From contig JAUHVN010000186.1 of the NCBI GenBank assembly GCA_030425055.1, positions 1 to 5,932 on the forward strand: 5,932 nt of DNA, read 5' to 3'. Below are positions 1-5,697 of this stretch, in pieces (position 1 is the first letter of the stretch; each line of letters begins with the position of its first letter). The DNA is from Actinomycetes bacterium (GTDB taxonomy: Bacteria > Actinomycetota > Actinomycetes > Actinomycetales > Microbacteriaceae). Made by a program: the position numbers and the translations under genes. Under the pieces are notes generated by a model. The model was given only the letters and a program-made list of their open reading frames with translations. It ran no database searches and was not told the DNA's origin.

Positions 1-1
1 C

Positions 2-1549
2 GAGCGTGAACTGCCGTTCGACGAGGCGACCCCCCTCGCGGGTGTGGCATCCGCGCTGCGACGCGAGGACGAGTACCTCACGCACGACGTGTTCTCGGCG
101 CACCGCTCGGAGACCGCGATGATGCGATACCTCAAGACGCTCGCCGACCGCGACTACGCGCTCGACCGCGGCATGATCCCGCTCGGATCGTGCACGATGA
201 AGCTCAACGCCGCCACCGAGATGGCCGCCGTGTCGTGGCCCGAGTTCTCGCGCGTGCATCCGTTCGCCCCCGAGGCCGACGTGCGCGGCTACCTCGCGCT
301 CATCGAGCAGCTCGAGGTGTGGCTCGCCGAGGTCACCGGGTACGACGCCGTCTCGCTCCAGCCGAACGCGGGGTCGCAGGGCGAGCTCGCGGGACTGCTC
401 GCCATCCGCGGCTACCACCGCGCCAACGGCGACGACGAGCGCACGGTGTGCCTCATCCCGTCGTCGGCGCACGGCACGAATGCGGCATCCGCCGTGCTCG
501 CCGGCATGCGCGTGGTCGTCGTCGCGTGCGACGAGGCCGGCAACGTCGACCTCGACGACTTGCGCGCCAAGATCGCCGAGCACGCCGACACGCTCGCAGC
601 GCTCATGATCACGTACCCGTCGACGCACGGTGTGTACGAGCACGAGGTGCTCGCCATCACGCAGGCCGTGCACGACGCCGGCGGACAGGTGTACGTCGAC
701 GGCGCCAACCTCAACGCGCTGCTCGGATTCGCCCGGTTCGGCGACCTGGGTGGCGACGTGTCGCACCTCAACCTGCACAAGACGTTCGCGATCCCGCACG
801 GCGGGGGCGGGCCGGGTGTCGGCCCGGTGGCGGCGAAGGCGCACCTCGCGCCGCATCTGCCGGCGCACCCGTTCCAGCAGCGGGCCGATCACGCGGGCGG
901 TGTCTTCGAGGGCGGGCCCGTGTCGGGCGCGCCGCACGGCTCGGCCGGCATCCTGCCGATCTCGTGGGCGTACGTGCGCATGATGGGCGCGGAAGGGCTG
1001 CGGGACGCCACGGCCGCGGCCGTGCTCGCGGCCAACTACATCGCGGTGCGGCTGAAGGACCACTACCCGGTGCTGTACGCCGGCGAGGGCGGCCTCGTCG
1101 CCCACGAGTGCATCCTCGACCTGCGGCCGCTGCGCGAGGAGACGGGGGTGACCGTCGACGACGTCGCCAAGCGGCTCATCGACTACGGCTTCCACGCGCC
1201 GACGATGTCGTTCCCGGTGGCGGGCACGCTCATGGTCGAGCCGACCGAGTCCGAGGACCTCGCCGAGATCGAGCGGTTCATCGAGGCGATGATCGCGATC
1301 AGGGCCGAGGCTCTGGCGGTCGCGGCAGGGGAGTGGCCCGCCGACGACAACCCCCTCGTGAACGCGCCGCACACGGCCGAATCGGCGGTCGTGGGCGAGT
1401 GGACGCATCCGTACTCGCGCGAGACGGCCCTGTACCCGGTGCACACGCTGGTGCGCACCAAGTACTGGCCGCCCGTGCGCCGCATCGACCAGGCCTACGG
1501 CGACCGCAACCTCGTGTGCGCCTGCCCGCCGCCGTCCGCCTTCGCGTAG
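2..1549 (+). CDS. gcvP: Glycine dehydrogenase (decarboxylating), P-protein, C-terminal half (5' partial)
   Basis: The P-protein of the glycine cleavage system decarboxylates glycine on pyridoxal phosphate and passes the aminomethyl group to lipoyl-GcvH in the cytoplasm. The reading frame is open from base 2 with no start of its own: residues before the GTG at 44 (ERELPFDEATPLAG) continue family sequence, so the 5' end lies outside the window. About 515 of the usual 950 or so residues are visible. The conserved GSCTMKLN segment is at fragment residues about 62-69, the GSQGE loop at about 123-127, SAHGTN at about 156-161, and the PLP-lysine motif HKTF with Lys at 779-781 (fragment residue 260). 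About 255 residues follow the lysine, close to the E. coli enzyme (Lys706 of 957). No frameshift or lost key residue is seen. gcvT and gcvH would be expected upstream but are not visible. The stop is TAG at 1547-1549. Confidence 0.97.
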   Translation, partial: ERELPFDEATPLAGVASALRREDEYLTHDVFSAHRSETAMMRYLKTLADRDYALDRGMIPLGSCTMKLNAATEMAAVSWPEFSRVHPFAPEADVRGYLALIEQLEVWLAEVTGYDAVSLQPNAGSQGELAGLLAIRGYHRANGDDERTVCLIPSSAHGTNAASAVLAGMRVVVVACDEAGNVDLDDLRAKIAEHADTLAALMITYPSTHGVYEHEVLAITQAVHDAGGQVYVDGANLNALLGFARFGDLGGDVSHLNLHKTFAIPHGGGGPGVGPVAAKAHLAPHLPAHPFQQRADHAGGVFEGGPVSGAPHGSAGILPISWAYVRMMGAEGLRDATAAAVLAANYIAVRLKDHYPVLYAGEGGLVAHECILDLRPLREETGVTVDDVAKRLIDYGFHAPTMSFPVAGTLMVEPTESEDLAEIERFIEAMIAIRAEALAVAAGEWPADDNPLVNAPHTAESAVVGEWTHPYSRETALYPVHTLVRTKYWPPVRRIDQAYGDRNLVCACPPPSAFA

Positions 1550-1562
1550 CCCGGCGGCGGGC
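1524..1562 (+). terminator. GC-rich hairpin spanning the gcvP stop codon
   Basis: Bases 1524-1534 (GCCCGCCGCCG) pair perfectly with 1552-1562 over 11 bp, with a 17-nt loop that contains the TAG stop. No T-tract follows, so this is not a classical intrinsic terminator. Actinobacterial transcription ends often have such GC stems without a U-tail, so a 3'-end role is plausible. Part of the left arm is coding sequence (Cys-Pro-Pro-Pro), so the pairing may be partly chance in this GC-rich stretch. Confidence 0.35.
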
Positions 1563-1573
1563 GGGCACAGGTA

Positions 1574-1644
1574 CGCGAACCGTCACGTTCTGGCTGAACC
1601 GGCGCGCGTCGCGCCGCGGTTCGGGCGAATCGTGTCGGTTCGCG
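1574..1644. repeat. 71-bp imperfect palindrome, copy 1 of a dispersed pair
   Basis: The left arm 1574-1601 starts CGCGAACCG and ends GAACCG. The right arm 1617-1644 is its inverted partner, with 22 of 28 positions pairing. The 15-nt centre 1602-1616 contributes to a small stem of its own (GGCGCG 1601-1606 with CGCGCC 1610-1615). Each arm carries two GAACCG blocks 19 bp apart. The unit fills the gap between the convergent ends of gcvP and the AbiEi-like gene, 24 bp after the former stop and 15 bp from the latter. The copy at 2735-2805 matches it at 24 of 28 positions in each arm with the same centre length and the same orientation. It could be a bidirectional terminator, a REP/MITE-like repeat, or a cassette border; the sequence alone does not decide. 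Confidence 0.8.
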
Positions 1645-1659
1645 GCGCCCGAGCGGGGG

Positions 1660-2613
1660 TCAGCGCGCGAAGGACCGGGTGTTGGCGCGCAGCGTCCGGA
1701 GGAGGTGGTGCTGAGGTGTGCGCACGGTGGGAAGGCCGGCTTGCGAGAGGATGCGGCCGAGCGGCTCACCCGCGACGGTCTGATGCCAGTCCCACTGCGC
1801 CAACCGGTTCCCGGTCGAGCGAAGCCGGGCGGCACGGCCACGCTCGCGACGGAGGATGCCGACCGTGTCGGCCGAGGTCGCGGCAAGGTACTTGCCGTAG
1901 CCGTCGCTCTCGCCGATGAGGCGCGCCCCGCGCCAGTACATGTCGACGCGATCGTCGTAGCCGTCGGTGTGGAACCAGACCTGCAGCTCCGGCGGATCGA
2001 ACCCGAGCCACTCGATGGCCGCGCGGCTCACGCTCTCGCCCGACGATTCGGACTTGTCGGTTGCGCGTTCGGCGAGCCACGCGAGCTGTCGTGTGCCGCG
2101 GCGCGACGCCTGCTCGGCGGCCACCACTGTCAGCCATGAGGGCTCGGCGCCGTGGATGCGCCATGCGGCATCCCACACCGCGAGGGCGAAAGCCGGCGGC
2201 AGCACCCTTCCCAGATCGACGGCGGTCGCGGCAGCCGTTGTCGCGGCGAAGCCGCCGAGCCACGTCGTGGGGCGCGGATCCACGCTCGCGTGCACCATGA
2301 CGTCGCCGATCGTGCGCGAGGCGGAGGCATCCGGGTCGTACAGATGCACCAGCCGCGGTTCGCCGAACACCGGCAGTGCGCACAGCGATGCCGCGGATTC
2401 CAGCGCGAACACCGGGTCGCTCCAGGTCAGCGCGACCGCTTCCACCCGGGCGCGGTATCGCTCCCACGGCGCCGCCTGGGCCCAGGCGGTACTGGGTGCG
2501 TACACGCCTGGCCGAACGCGCACGAATGCGCGGTCACCCCGCAGCCGCGCCCGCGTTCGGTCCTCGTCACGGGTGAGCTCGAGCGGGATGCTGCAGGTCG
2601 AGACCGATGGCAT
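1660..2613 (-). CDS. AbiEi-like N-terminal domain protein with DUF559/Vsr-like C-terminal domain
   Basis: This 317-residue soluble protein has no signal peptide or membrane segment. Residues about 8-40 (IPLELTRDED, then FVRVRPGVYAP) resemble the winged-helix N-terminus of AbiEi-type antitoxins and the related orphan proteins common in actinobacteria. Residues about 188-242 look like the DUF559/Vsr-type PD-(D/E)XK-like domain: SESSGESVSR (188-197), VDMYW with Asp224, GESDG with Glu235 and Asp237, then Lys241-Tyr242. The C-terminus is basic. I chose the ATG at 2613 because GGTGA, part of the anti-SD complement, lies about 11 nt upstream; an in-frame ATG at 2655 would add 14 residues and has weaker support. 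There is no neighbouring AbiEii nucleotidyltransferase toxin, so it appears to be an orphan. It points toward gcvP and is flanked by the two palindromes. Family resemblance is fairly sure; biological role is unknown. Confidence 0.85.
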   Translation of the reverse strand: MPSVSTCSIPLELTRDEDRTRARLRGDRAFVRVRPGVYAPSTAWAQAAPWERYRARVEAVALTWSDPVFALESAASLCALPVFGEPRLVHLYDPDASASRTIGDVMVHASVDPRPTTWLGGFAATTAAATAVDLGRVLPPAFALAVWDAAWRIHGAEPSWLTVVAAEQASRRGTRQLAWLAERATDKSESSGESVSRAAIEWLGFDPPELQVWFHTDGYDDRVDMYWRGARLIGESDGYGKYLAATSADTVGILRRERGRAARLRSTGNRLAQWDWHQTVAGEPLGRILSQAGLPTVRTPQHHLLRTLRANTRSFAR

Positions 2614-2734
2614 GTCCCGAGCTTCACCGTGCGCAGCGGCCCGCGGGCGCTGCATCCGGGTTCTGTGGACACCCAGCCGCGTCCGCGCGCCTGTGGAGGA
2701 AGCCCAGCACTGTTCATCGCGCGGCCACCGGTTC

Positions 2735-2805
2735 CGCGAACCGGCACGTTCCGGTCGAACCGCAGCGCAACGCGAGCCGGTTCGGTCAAATCGTGATGGT
2801 TCGCG
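2735..2805. repeat. 71-bp imperfect palindrome, copy 2 of a dispersed pair
   Basis: The left arm 2735-2762 and right arm 2778-2805 pair at 21 of 28 positions around a 15-nt centre. The arms match copy 1 (1574-1644) at 24 of 28 positions each, while the centre differs, and the non-pairing positions 10, 15, 17, 18 and 20 of the arm are shared by both copies. That fixes the orientation: the two copies are direct repeats of one slightly asymmetric unit. The unit starts 25 bp beyond the stop of the CPBP gene and about 120 bp upstream of the AbiEi-like start. Outside it, CCGGTT (2728-2733) can also pair with AACCGG (2739-2744). No target-site duplication is evident. Confidence 0.8.
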
Positions 2806-2813
2806 GTTCCCGG

Positions 2814-2828
2814 CGGGCCGGGGGCCCG
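2814..2828 (-). terminator. Short GC hairpin after the CPBP stop codon
   Basis: CGGGCC at 2814-2819 pairs with GGCCCG at 2823-2828 around a GGG loop, starting 2 bases beyond the stop codon of the minus-strand CPBP gene. No U-tract follows. The larger palindrome at 2735-2805 comes next, so the two together could form the 3' end of that transcript. A 6-bp stem in sequence this rich in G and C is weak evidence. Confidence 0.25.
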
Positions 2829-2830
2829 GG

Positions 2831-3658
2831 TCAGGGGGTCGGGGTCCCGGTCGGGGTCGGGGTGCCGGTGGGGGTGGGGGACGGGAGGGGCGCGAAGACG
2901 CCGGGCCACAGGGCGGCGGCCAGCGGGTAGCCCACGAACGCGACGATGTCGAGCAGCGCGTGGGCGATCACGAGCGGCATGATGCGGCCCCACCGCCGGT
3001 AGCACCACCCGAACACCACCCCCATCGCGAAGTTGCCGACGATCGCGCCGAAGCCCTGGTAGGCGTGGTACGCCCCGCGCAGAGCCGCGGTCGAGAGGAT
3101 GATCGTCCACCAGCCCCAGCCCAGCCGCCGCAGGCGGTCGTACAGCCATGCGACCCCGATGACCTCCTCGTAGAGGCCGGCGCGCACCGCCGACAGGACG
3201 AGCAGCGGGATCGTCCACCACGCGGCGTCGAGGCTGGATGCCGCGACCGCGACGTTCAGCCCGAGCATCCGGGATGCCGCATACAGGGCGAGCCCCGGAA
3301 CGCCGATCACCGCGAACAGCAGCGCACCGCGTGCGAGGTCGCCGCCGAAGCGGCTGAAGTCCAGGCCGATGCGCCGCAGCGCGTTCGAGCCCGGCTCCCA
3401 CAGCAGGTAGACGACGAGCGCCACCAGCGCGAGGTCGAACGTGACATTGAGGACGAGGTAGACCGCGTCCCACACCGCCTGATCGGGGCGGACCGGGTTG
3501 AGCTGGGCCGACTGATCGGACAGCGGCACCTCGATGGTGAGGCGCCGGACCAGCTGAAGCACCGAGTAGACGGCGTTCTGGCCGATCGTCAGGGTGAGGA
3601 CGATCGCGATCTCCCACCACAGGCGGGTTCGGGCTCTGCCCACTGCCTGATCCGCCAC
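2831..3658 (-). CDS. CPBP family intramembrane glutamic endopeptidase-like protein
   Basis: This 275-residue polytopic membrane protein has hydrophobic segments near residues 14-36, 64-86, 110-132, 147-165, 182-192, 206-220 and 228-250. The CPBP/Abi (CAAX protease) motifs are present in order: Glu164-Glu165 in LYEEVIGVAWLYDRL, then LRGAYHAYQG with His198, then HALLD with His233 and Asp237. The classical first motif EExxxR is altered here, with Val169 in place of Arg; I recall similar EEVxVxG forms from actinobacterial members. Members of the superfamily process prenylated proteins or bacteriocin precursors, but the substrate here cannot be told. The tail from about residue 259 is a low-complexity Pro-Thr-Gly repeat. 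The start is GTG at 3658 with no clear ribosome-binding site; GTG at 3643 (Val6), preceded by AAGGTGG, is an alternative. It is transcribed away from the peptide-transporter operon. Confidence 0.88.
   Translation of the reverse strand: MADQAVGRARTRLWWEIAIVLTLTIGQNAVYSVLQLVRRLTIEVPLSDQSAQLNPVRPDQAVWDAVYLVLNVTFDLALVALVVYLLWEPGSNALRRIGLDFSRFGGDLARGALLFAVIGVPGLALYAASRMLGLNVAVAASSLDAAWWTIPLLVLSAVRAGLYEEVIGVAWLYDRLRRLGWGWWTIILSTAALRGAYHAYQGFGAIVGNFAMGVVFGWCYRRWGRIMPLVIAHALLDIVAFVGYPLAAALWPGVFAPLPSPTPTGTPTPTGTPTP
2835..2880. repeat. 18-bp tandem G-rich minisatellite inside the CPBP 3' end
   Basis: The plus strand holds two 18-bp units, 2835-2852 and 2853-2870, that differ at only two positions, followed by a partial third unit of GGGG-T-GGGGG type (2871-2880). 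On the coding (minus) strand they give the Pro-Thr-Pro-Thr-Gly-Thr repeats at the protein's C-terminus. Runs of four or five G separated by one to a few bases make the plus strand (the template strand for this gene) able to form G-quadruplexes. Such tracts often change copy number by slippage. Confidence 0.8.
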
Positions 3659-3704
3659 CTTGTCAGATTGCCATATGCCGTCGCGGTTCGGTTAAGGCCT
3701 TGTA

Positions 3705-3725
3705 ACGTTTTGGCCGGACGTTTTG
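3705..3725 (+). promoter_or_regulatory. Direct repeat ACGTTTTG x2, possible operator
   Basis: ACGTTTTG occurs at 3705-3712 and again at 3718-3725, a 13-bp period, in a locally AT-richer stretch of the divergent gap. The second copy overlaps the proposed -35 box of the lipoprotein gene. The near-palindrome GTTA-AGGCCTTG-TAAC (3691-3706) adjoins it. The position suits a regulator binding site, but no known motif is recognised. Confidence 0.3.
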
Positions 3726-3751
3726 ATCAACGCGGTAAGCGTGCCTATGGT
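3723..3751 (+). promoter_or_regulatory. Candidate promoter of the peptide-transporter operon
   Basis: A -35-like TTGATC (3723-3728) and a -10-like TATGGT (3746-3751) are separated by 17 bp, each matching the sigma-70-type consensus at four of six positions. It lies about 75 bp upstream of the lipoprotein start, inside the 168-bp divergent gap. Two exact copies of ACGTTTTG (3705-3712 and 3718-3725) sit just upstream, the second overlapping the -35. This is assigned by eye. Confidence 0.4.
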
Positions 3752-3790
3752 TCTTCCATCCGTGTCGACGTCGCCGTGCGTGGCGTCTGC

Positions 3791-3806
3791 ACATCCCTAC
3801 ATCCCT
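3791..3806 (+). repeat. Perfect tandem ACATCCCT x2 in the 5' leader
   Basis: Two exact, abutting copies of ACATCCCT lie at 3791-3798 and 3799-3806, just before the ribosome-binding site of the lipoprotein gene. They are probably in the mRNA leader if the promoter at 3723-3751 is right. The function is unknown and could be a simple duplication. Confidence 0.5.
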
Positions 3807-3813
3807 TGCACAT

Positions 3814-3819
3814 GGAGGA
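3814..3819 (+). promoter_or_regulatory. Strong Shine-Dalgarno site deciding the lipoprotein start
   Basis: GGAGGA lies 7 nt before GTG at 3827, near-ideal spacing. An in-frame ATG at 3812 overlaps this site and would add only five residues (MEEFS) ahead of the signal peptide. The GTG is therefore preferred. Confidence 0.75.
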
Positions 3820-3826
3820 ATTCAGC

Positions 3827-5617
3827 GTGAAGATCACACGTCTGGGTGCTGGAGTGGGCATCGTTGCGGCCGGGGCACTCGTCCTGGCCGGATGCTCGGT
3901 CCCGTACGAGTCGGAGGTCATCGAGAACACCGAGATCACGGTGTCCTGGAATGACATCGTCGACAACTTCAACACCAGCAGCACCGCCGGAAACAACGTC
4001 GCCAACTCGAACATCAACTACATGACGTCGGCGTCGTTCAACTACTACAACGACTCCCCGGAGCTGGTGCAGAACACCGACTTCGGCTCGTACGAGAAGA
4101 CGAGCGACGACCCGCTGACCGTCGAGTACACGATCAACGACAACGTCGTGTGGTCGGACGGCACCGCGGTCGACGAGGCGGACATGCTGCTCGCGTGGGT
4201 CACCACGTTCGGCGCGTTCACCGTGGAGGGCGAGGACGGCGAGACCTACCTCTTCAACCACGCCAACCCGCGTCCCGACCTCGCCACCCAGCTGCCCGAG
4301 ATCGACGACCACAAGCTGACCCTCGTCTACGACAAGGCGTTCGTGGACTGGGAGGTCCAGTTCGGTGTCCAGCAGGTCGCCGCGCACGCCGCGGTCATGC
4401 TCGCGTACCCCGACATCGAGGACCCGCAGGAGGCCAAGGACCAGTTCGTCGAGGCCGTCCAGAACGAGGACGTCGACTGGCTGACCCCTGTCGCCGACGT
4501 CTGGAACAGCGACTTCCAGTCGGCGAACACCCCCGACGACGCGCTCAAGTACCTCTCCTTCGGCCCGTACGTGGTCGAGGAGCTCGTCGAGGAGGACTAC
4601 GTCACCCTCGTCGCGAACGAGAGCTTCGCGTGGGGCCCCTCGCCCAAGTACCAGCGCATCACGGTGCGTCAGATCGCCGACCCGACCGCTCAGGTCCAGG
4701 CGCTGCAGAACCAGGACGTGCAGGTCGCGTCGGGTCAGCCCACGCCGGACGTGCTCGAGCTCGTCCAGTCGACCGAGACCGCCGAGTACTACACCGGTGA
4801 CGAGGCCACCTACGAGCACGTCGACCTGACGTTCAACAACGGTGGTCCGTTCGACCCGGCGACCTACGGTGGCGACGAGGAGAAGGCGCAGATGGTCCGC
4901 ATCGCGTTCCTCAAGACCATCCCGCGTCAGGAGATCCTCGAGAAGCTGATCCACCCGCTGAACCCGACCGCCGAGGTCCGCGACTCCACGCTGACCATCC
5001 CCGGCTCGCCGTTCTACGACGGCATCGTGACCGAGAACGGCTCGGCCGAGTTCGCCGAGGTCGACATCGACGGCGCGAAGCAGCTGCTCGCCGACGCCGG
5101 TGTGACCGGTCCGGTCGAGGTCAAGTTCTGGTACCCGGAGGGCAACGCCCGTCGTGCCGCCGAGTACGAGCTGATCGCCACCTCGGCCGCCCTGGCCGGC
5201 TTCGACGTGGTCGACGACTCCGAGCCCAACTGGGAGTTCACCGACACCACGGCGTTCCCGATCAACCCGCACGACGCGGTGATCTTCGCCTGGGCCTCGA
5301 CCAGCCTCGCGCTGACCGGCAGCGACCAGTACCTCGGTACCGGCCAGCCGTCGAACTTCGGTGGCTACTCGAACGAGGTCGTCGACCAGCGTCTGAAGGA
5401 CCTCGAGACCGAGCTGGATGAGGGCGAGCAGCAGCAGATCCTCATCGACGTGGAGAAGGAGCTGTGGGCTGATGGCTACGGCATCACCATCTTCCAGTTC
5501 CCGGGTCTGACCGCATGGGACAAGGGCGTCGAGGGCATCGCTCCCGCGCCGCTGGCTCCGTACTACTTCTGGAACTTCTGGGAGTGGGCGCCGGTGTCCG
5601 GCGCGGCCGCCGAGTAA
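3827..5617 (+). CDS. ABC transporter family 5 (oligopeptide-type) substrate-binding lipoprotein
   Basis: This 596-residue protein captures a substrate, probably peptides, outside the membrane and delivers it to the permease encoded next. The signal peptide (KITRLG, then a hydrophobic core) ends in the lipobox LAGC with Cys23, so it should be a lipid-anchored lipoprotein. SBP_bac_5 features appear in order: EYTINDNVVWSDGT (100-113), a domain-closing FGPYVVEEL segment (245-253), the DPTAQVQALQNQDVQV segment (285-300), the VRIAFLKTIPRQEIL segment (357-371), and an aromatic C-terminus with WNFWEW (582-587). The mature protein is very acidic and rich in Asn near residues 47-85. Start GTG 3827 follows the strong GGAGGA site; the frame stays open far upstream by chance over antisense genes. 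Codon use is strongly biased to G/C-ending codons (lysine is AAG throughout), as in highly expressed genes. Exact ligand is not readable from sequence. Confidence 0.95.
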   Translation: MKITRLGAGVGIVAAGALVLAGCSVPYESEVIENTEITVSWNDIVDNFNTSSTAGNNVANSNINYMTSASFNYYNDSPELVQNTDFGSYEKTSDDPLTVEYTINDNVVWSDGTAVDEADMLLAWVTTFGAFTVEGEDGETYLFNHANPRPDLATQLPEIDDHKLTLVYDKAFVDWEVQFGVQQVAAHAAVMLAYPDIEDPQEAKDQFVEAVQNEDVDWLTPVADVWNSDFQSANTPDDALKYLSFGPYVVEELVEEDYVTLVANESFAWGPSPKYQRITVRQIADPTAQVQALQNQDVQVASGQPTPDVLELVQSTETAEYYTGDEATYEHVDLTFNNGGPFDPATYGGDEEKAQMVRIAFLKTIPRQEILEKLIHPLNPTAEVRDSTLTIPGSPFYDGIVTENGSAEFAEVDIDGAKQLLADAGVTGPVEVKFWYPEGNARRAAEYELIATSAALAGFDVVDDSEPNWEFTDTTAFPINPHDAVIFAWASTSLALTGSDQYLGTGQPSNFGGYSNEVVDQRLKDLETELDEGEQQQILIDVEKELWADGYGITIFQFPGLTAWDKGVEGIAPAPLAPYYFWNFWEWAPVSGAAAE

Positions 5618-5633
5618 GCAGCCGTCGCCACAC

Positions 5634-5669
5634 CCGGTGGGCCGGATGCGCCAGCATCCGGCCCACCGG
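5634..5669 (+). promoter_or_regulatory. Perfect 16-bp intercistronic hairpin between binding protein and permease
   Basis: Bases 5634-5649 (CCGGTGGGCCGGATGC) are exactly complementary to 5654-5669, with the tetraloop GCCA. The stem starts 17 nt after the lipoprotein stop and ends 28 nt before the permease start. No T-tract follows, so full intrinsic termination is less likely than partial termination or protection of the upstream mRNA from 3' decay. Similar hairpins after periplasmic or lipoprotein binding-protein genes are a known way to keep the binding protein in excess over the permease. Confidence 0.75.
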
Positions 5670-5686
5670 CCATGTCGAATCTGTGT

Positions 5687-5691
5687 AAGGA
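5687..5691 (+). promoter_or_regulatory. Ribosome-binding site of the permease gene
   Basis: AAGGA ends 6 nt before GTG at 5698, which sets the start of the permease and shows it is translated independently of the upstream gene. Confidence 0.65.
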
Positions 5692-5697
5692 CCTTCG

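Noticed and set aside
1550..1659. Small gene in the convergent gap
   Set aside because: No start with a ribosome-binding site; the gap is filled by the hairpin and the palindrome.
190..2139. Long plus-strand frame overlapping gcvP and the AbiEi-like gene
   Set aside because: Arg-rich low-complexity product in another frame of gcvP, running across a stop codon, a palindrome and an antisense gene.
1574..2805. CRISPR array or insertion sequence from the repeat pair
   Set aside because: There are only two copies 1.1 kb apart, with no spacers, no transposase between them, and no visible target duplication.
3680..3692. Third partial copy of the palindrome (CGCGGTTCGG near 3683)
   Set aside because: Only about 10 bases match one arm, with no inverted partner nearby; this is within chance for such GC-rich sequence.
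1967..3826. Long in-frame upstream extension of the lipoprotein reading frame
   Set aside because: The frame stays open for over 1.8 kb only because of GC-rich codon structure. It runs antisense through two well-supported genes, has low-complexity Arg/Gly/Ala content, and the real protein begins at a lipoprotein signal peptide after a strong ribosome-binding site.
3797..5272. Long antisense open frame of 491 codons opposite the lipoprotein gene
   Set aside because: Its Val/Leu/Arg/Asp-rich sequence is the mirror of G/C-ending codons on the other strand, with no recognisable domain or ribosome-binding site. It is a codon-bias shadow.
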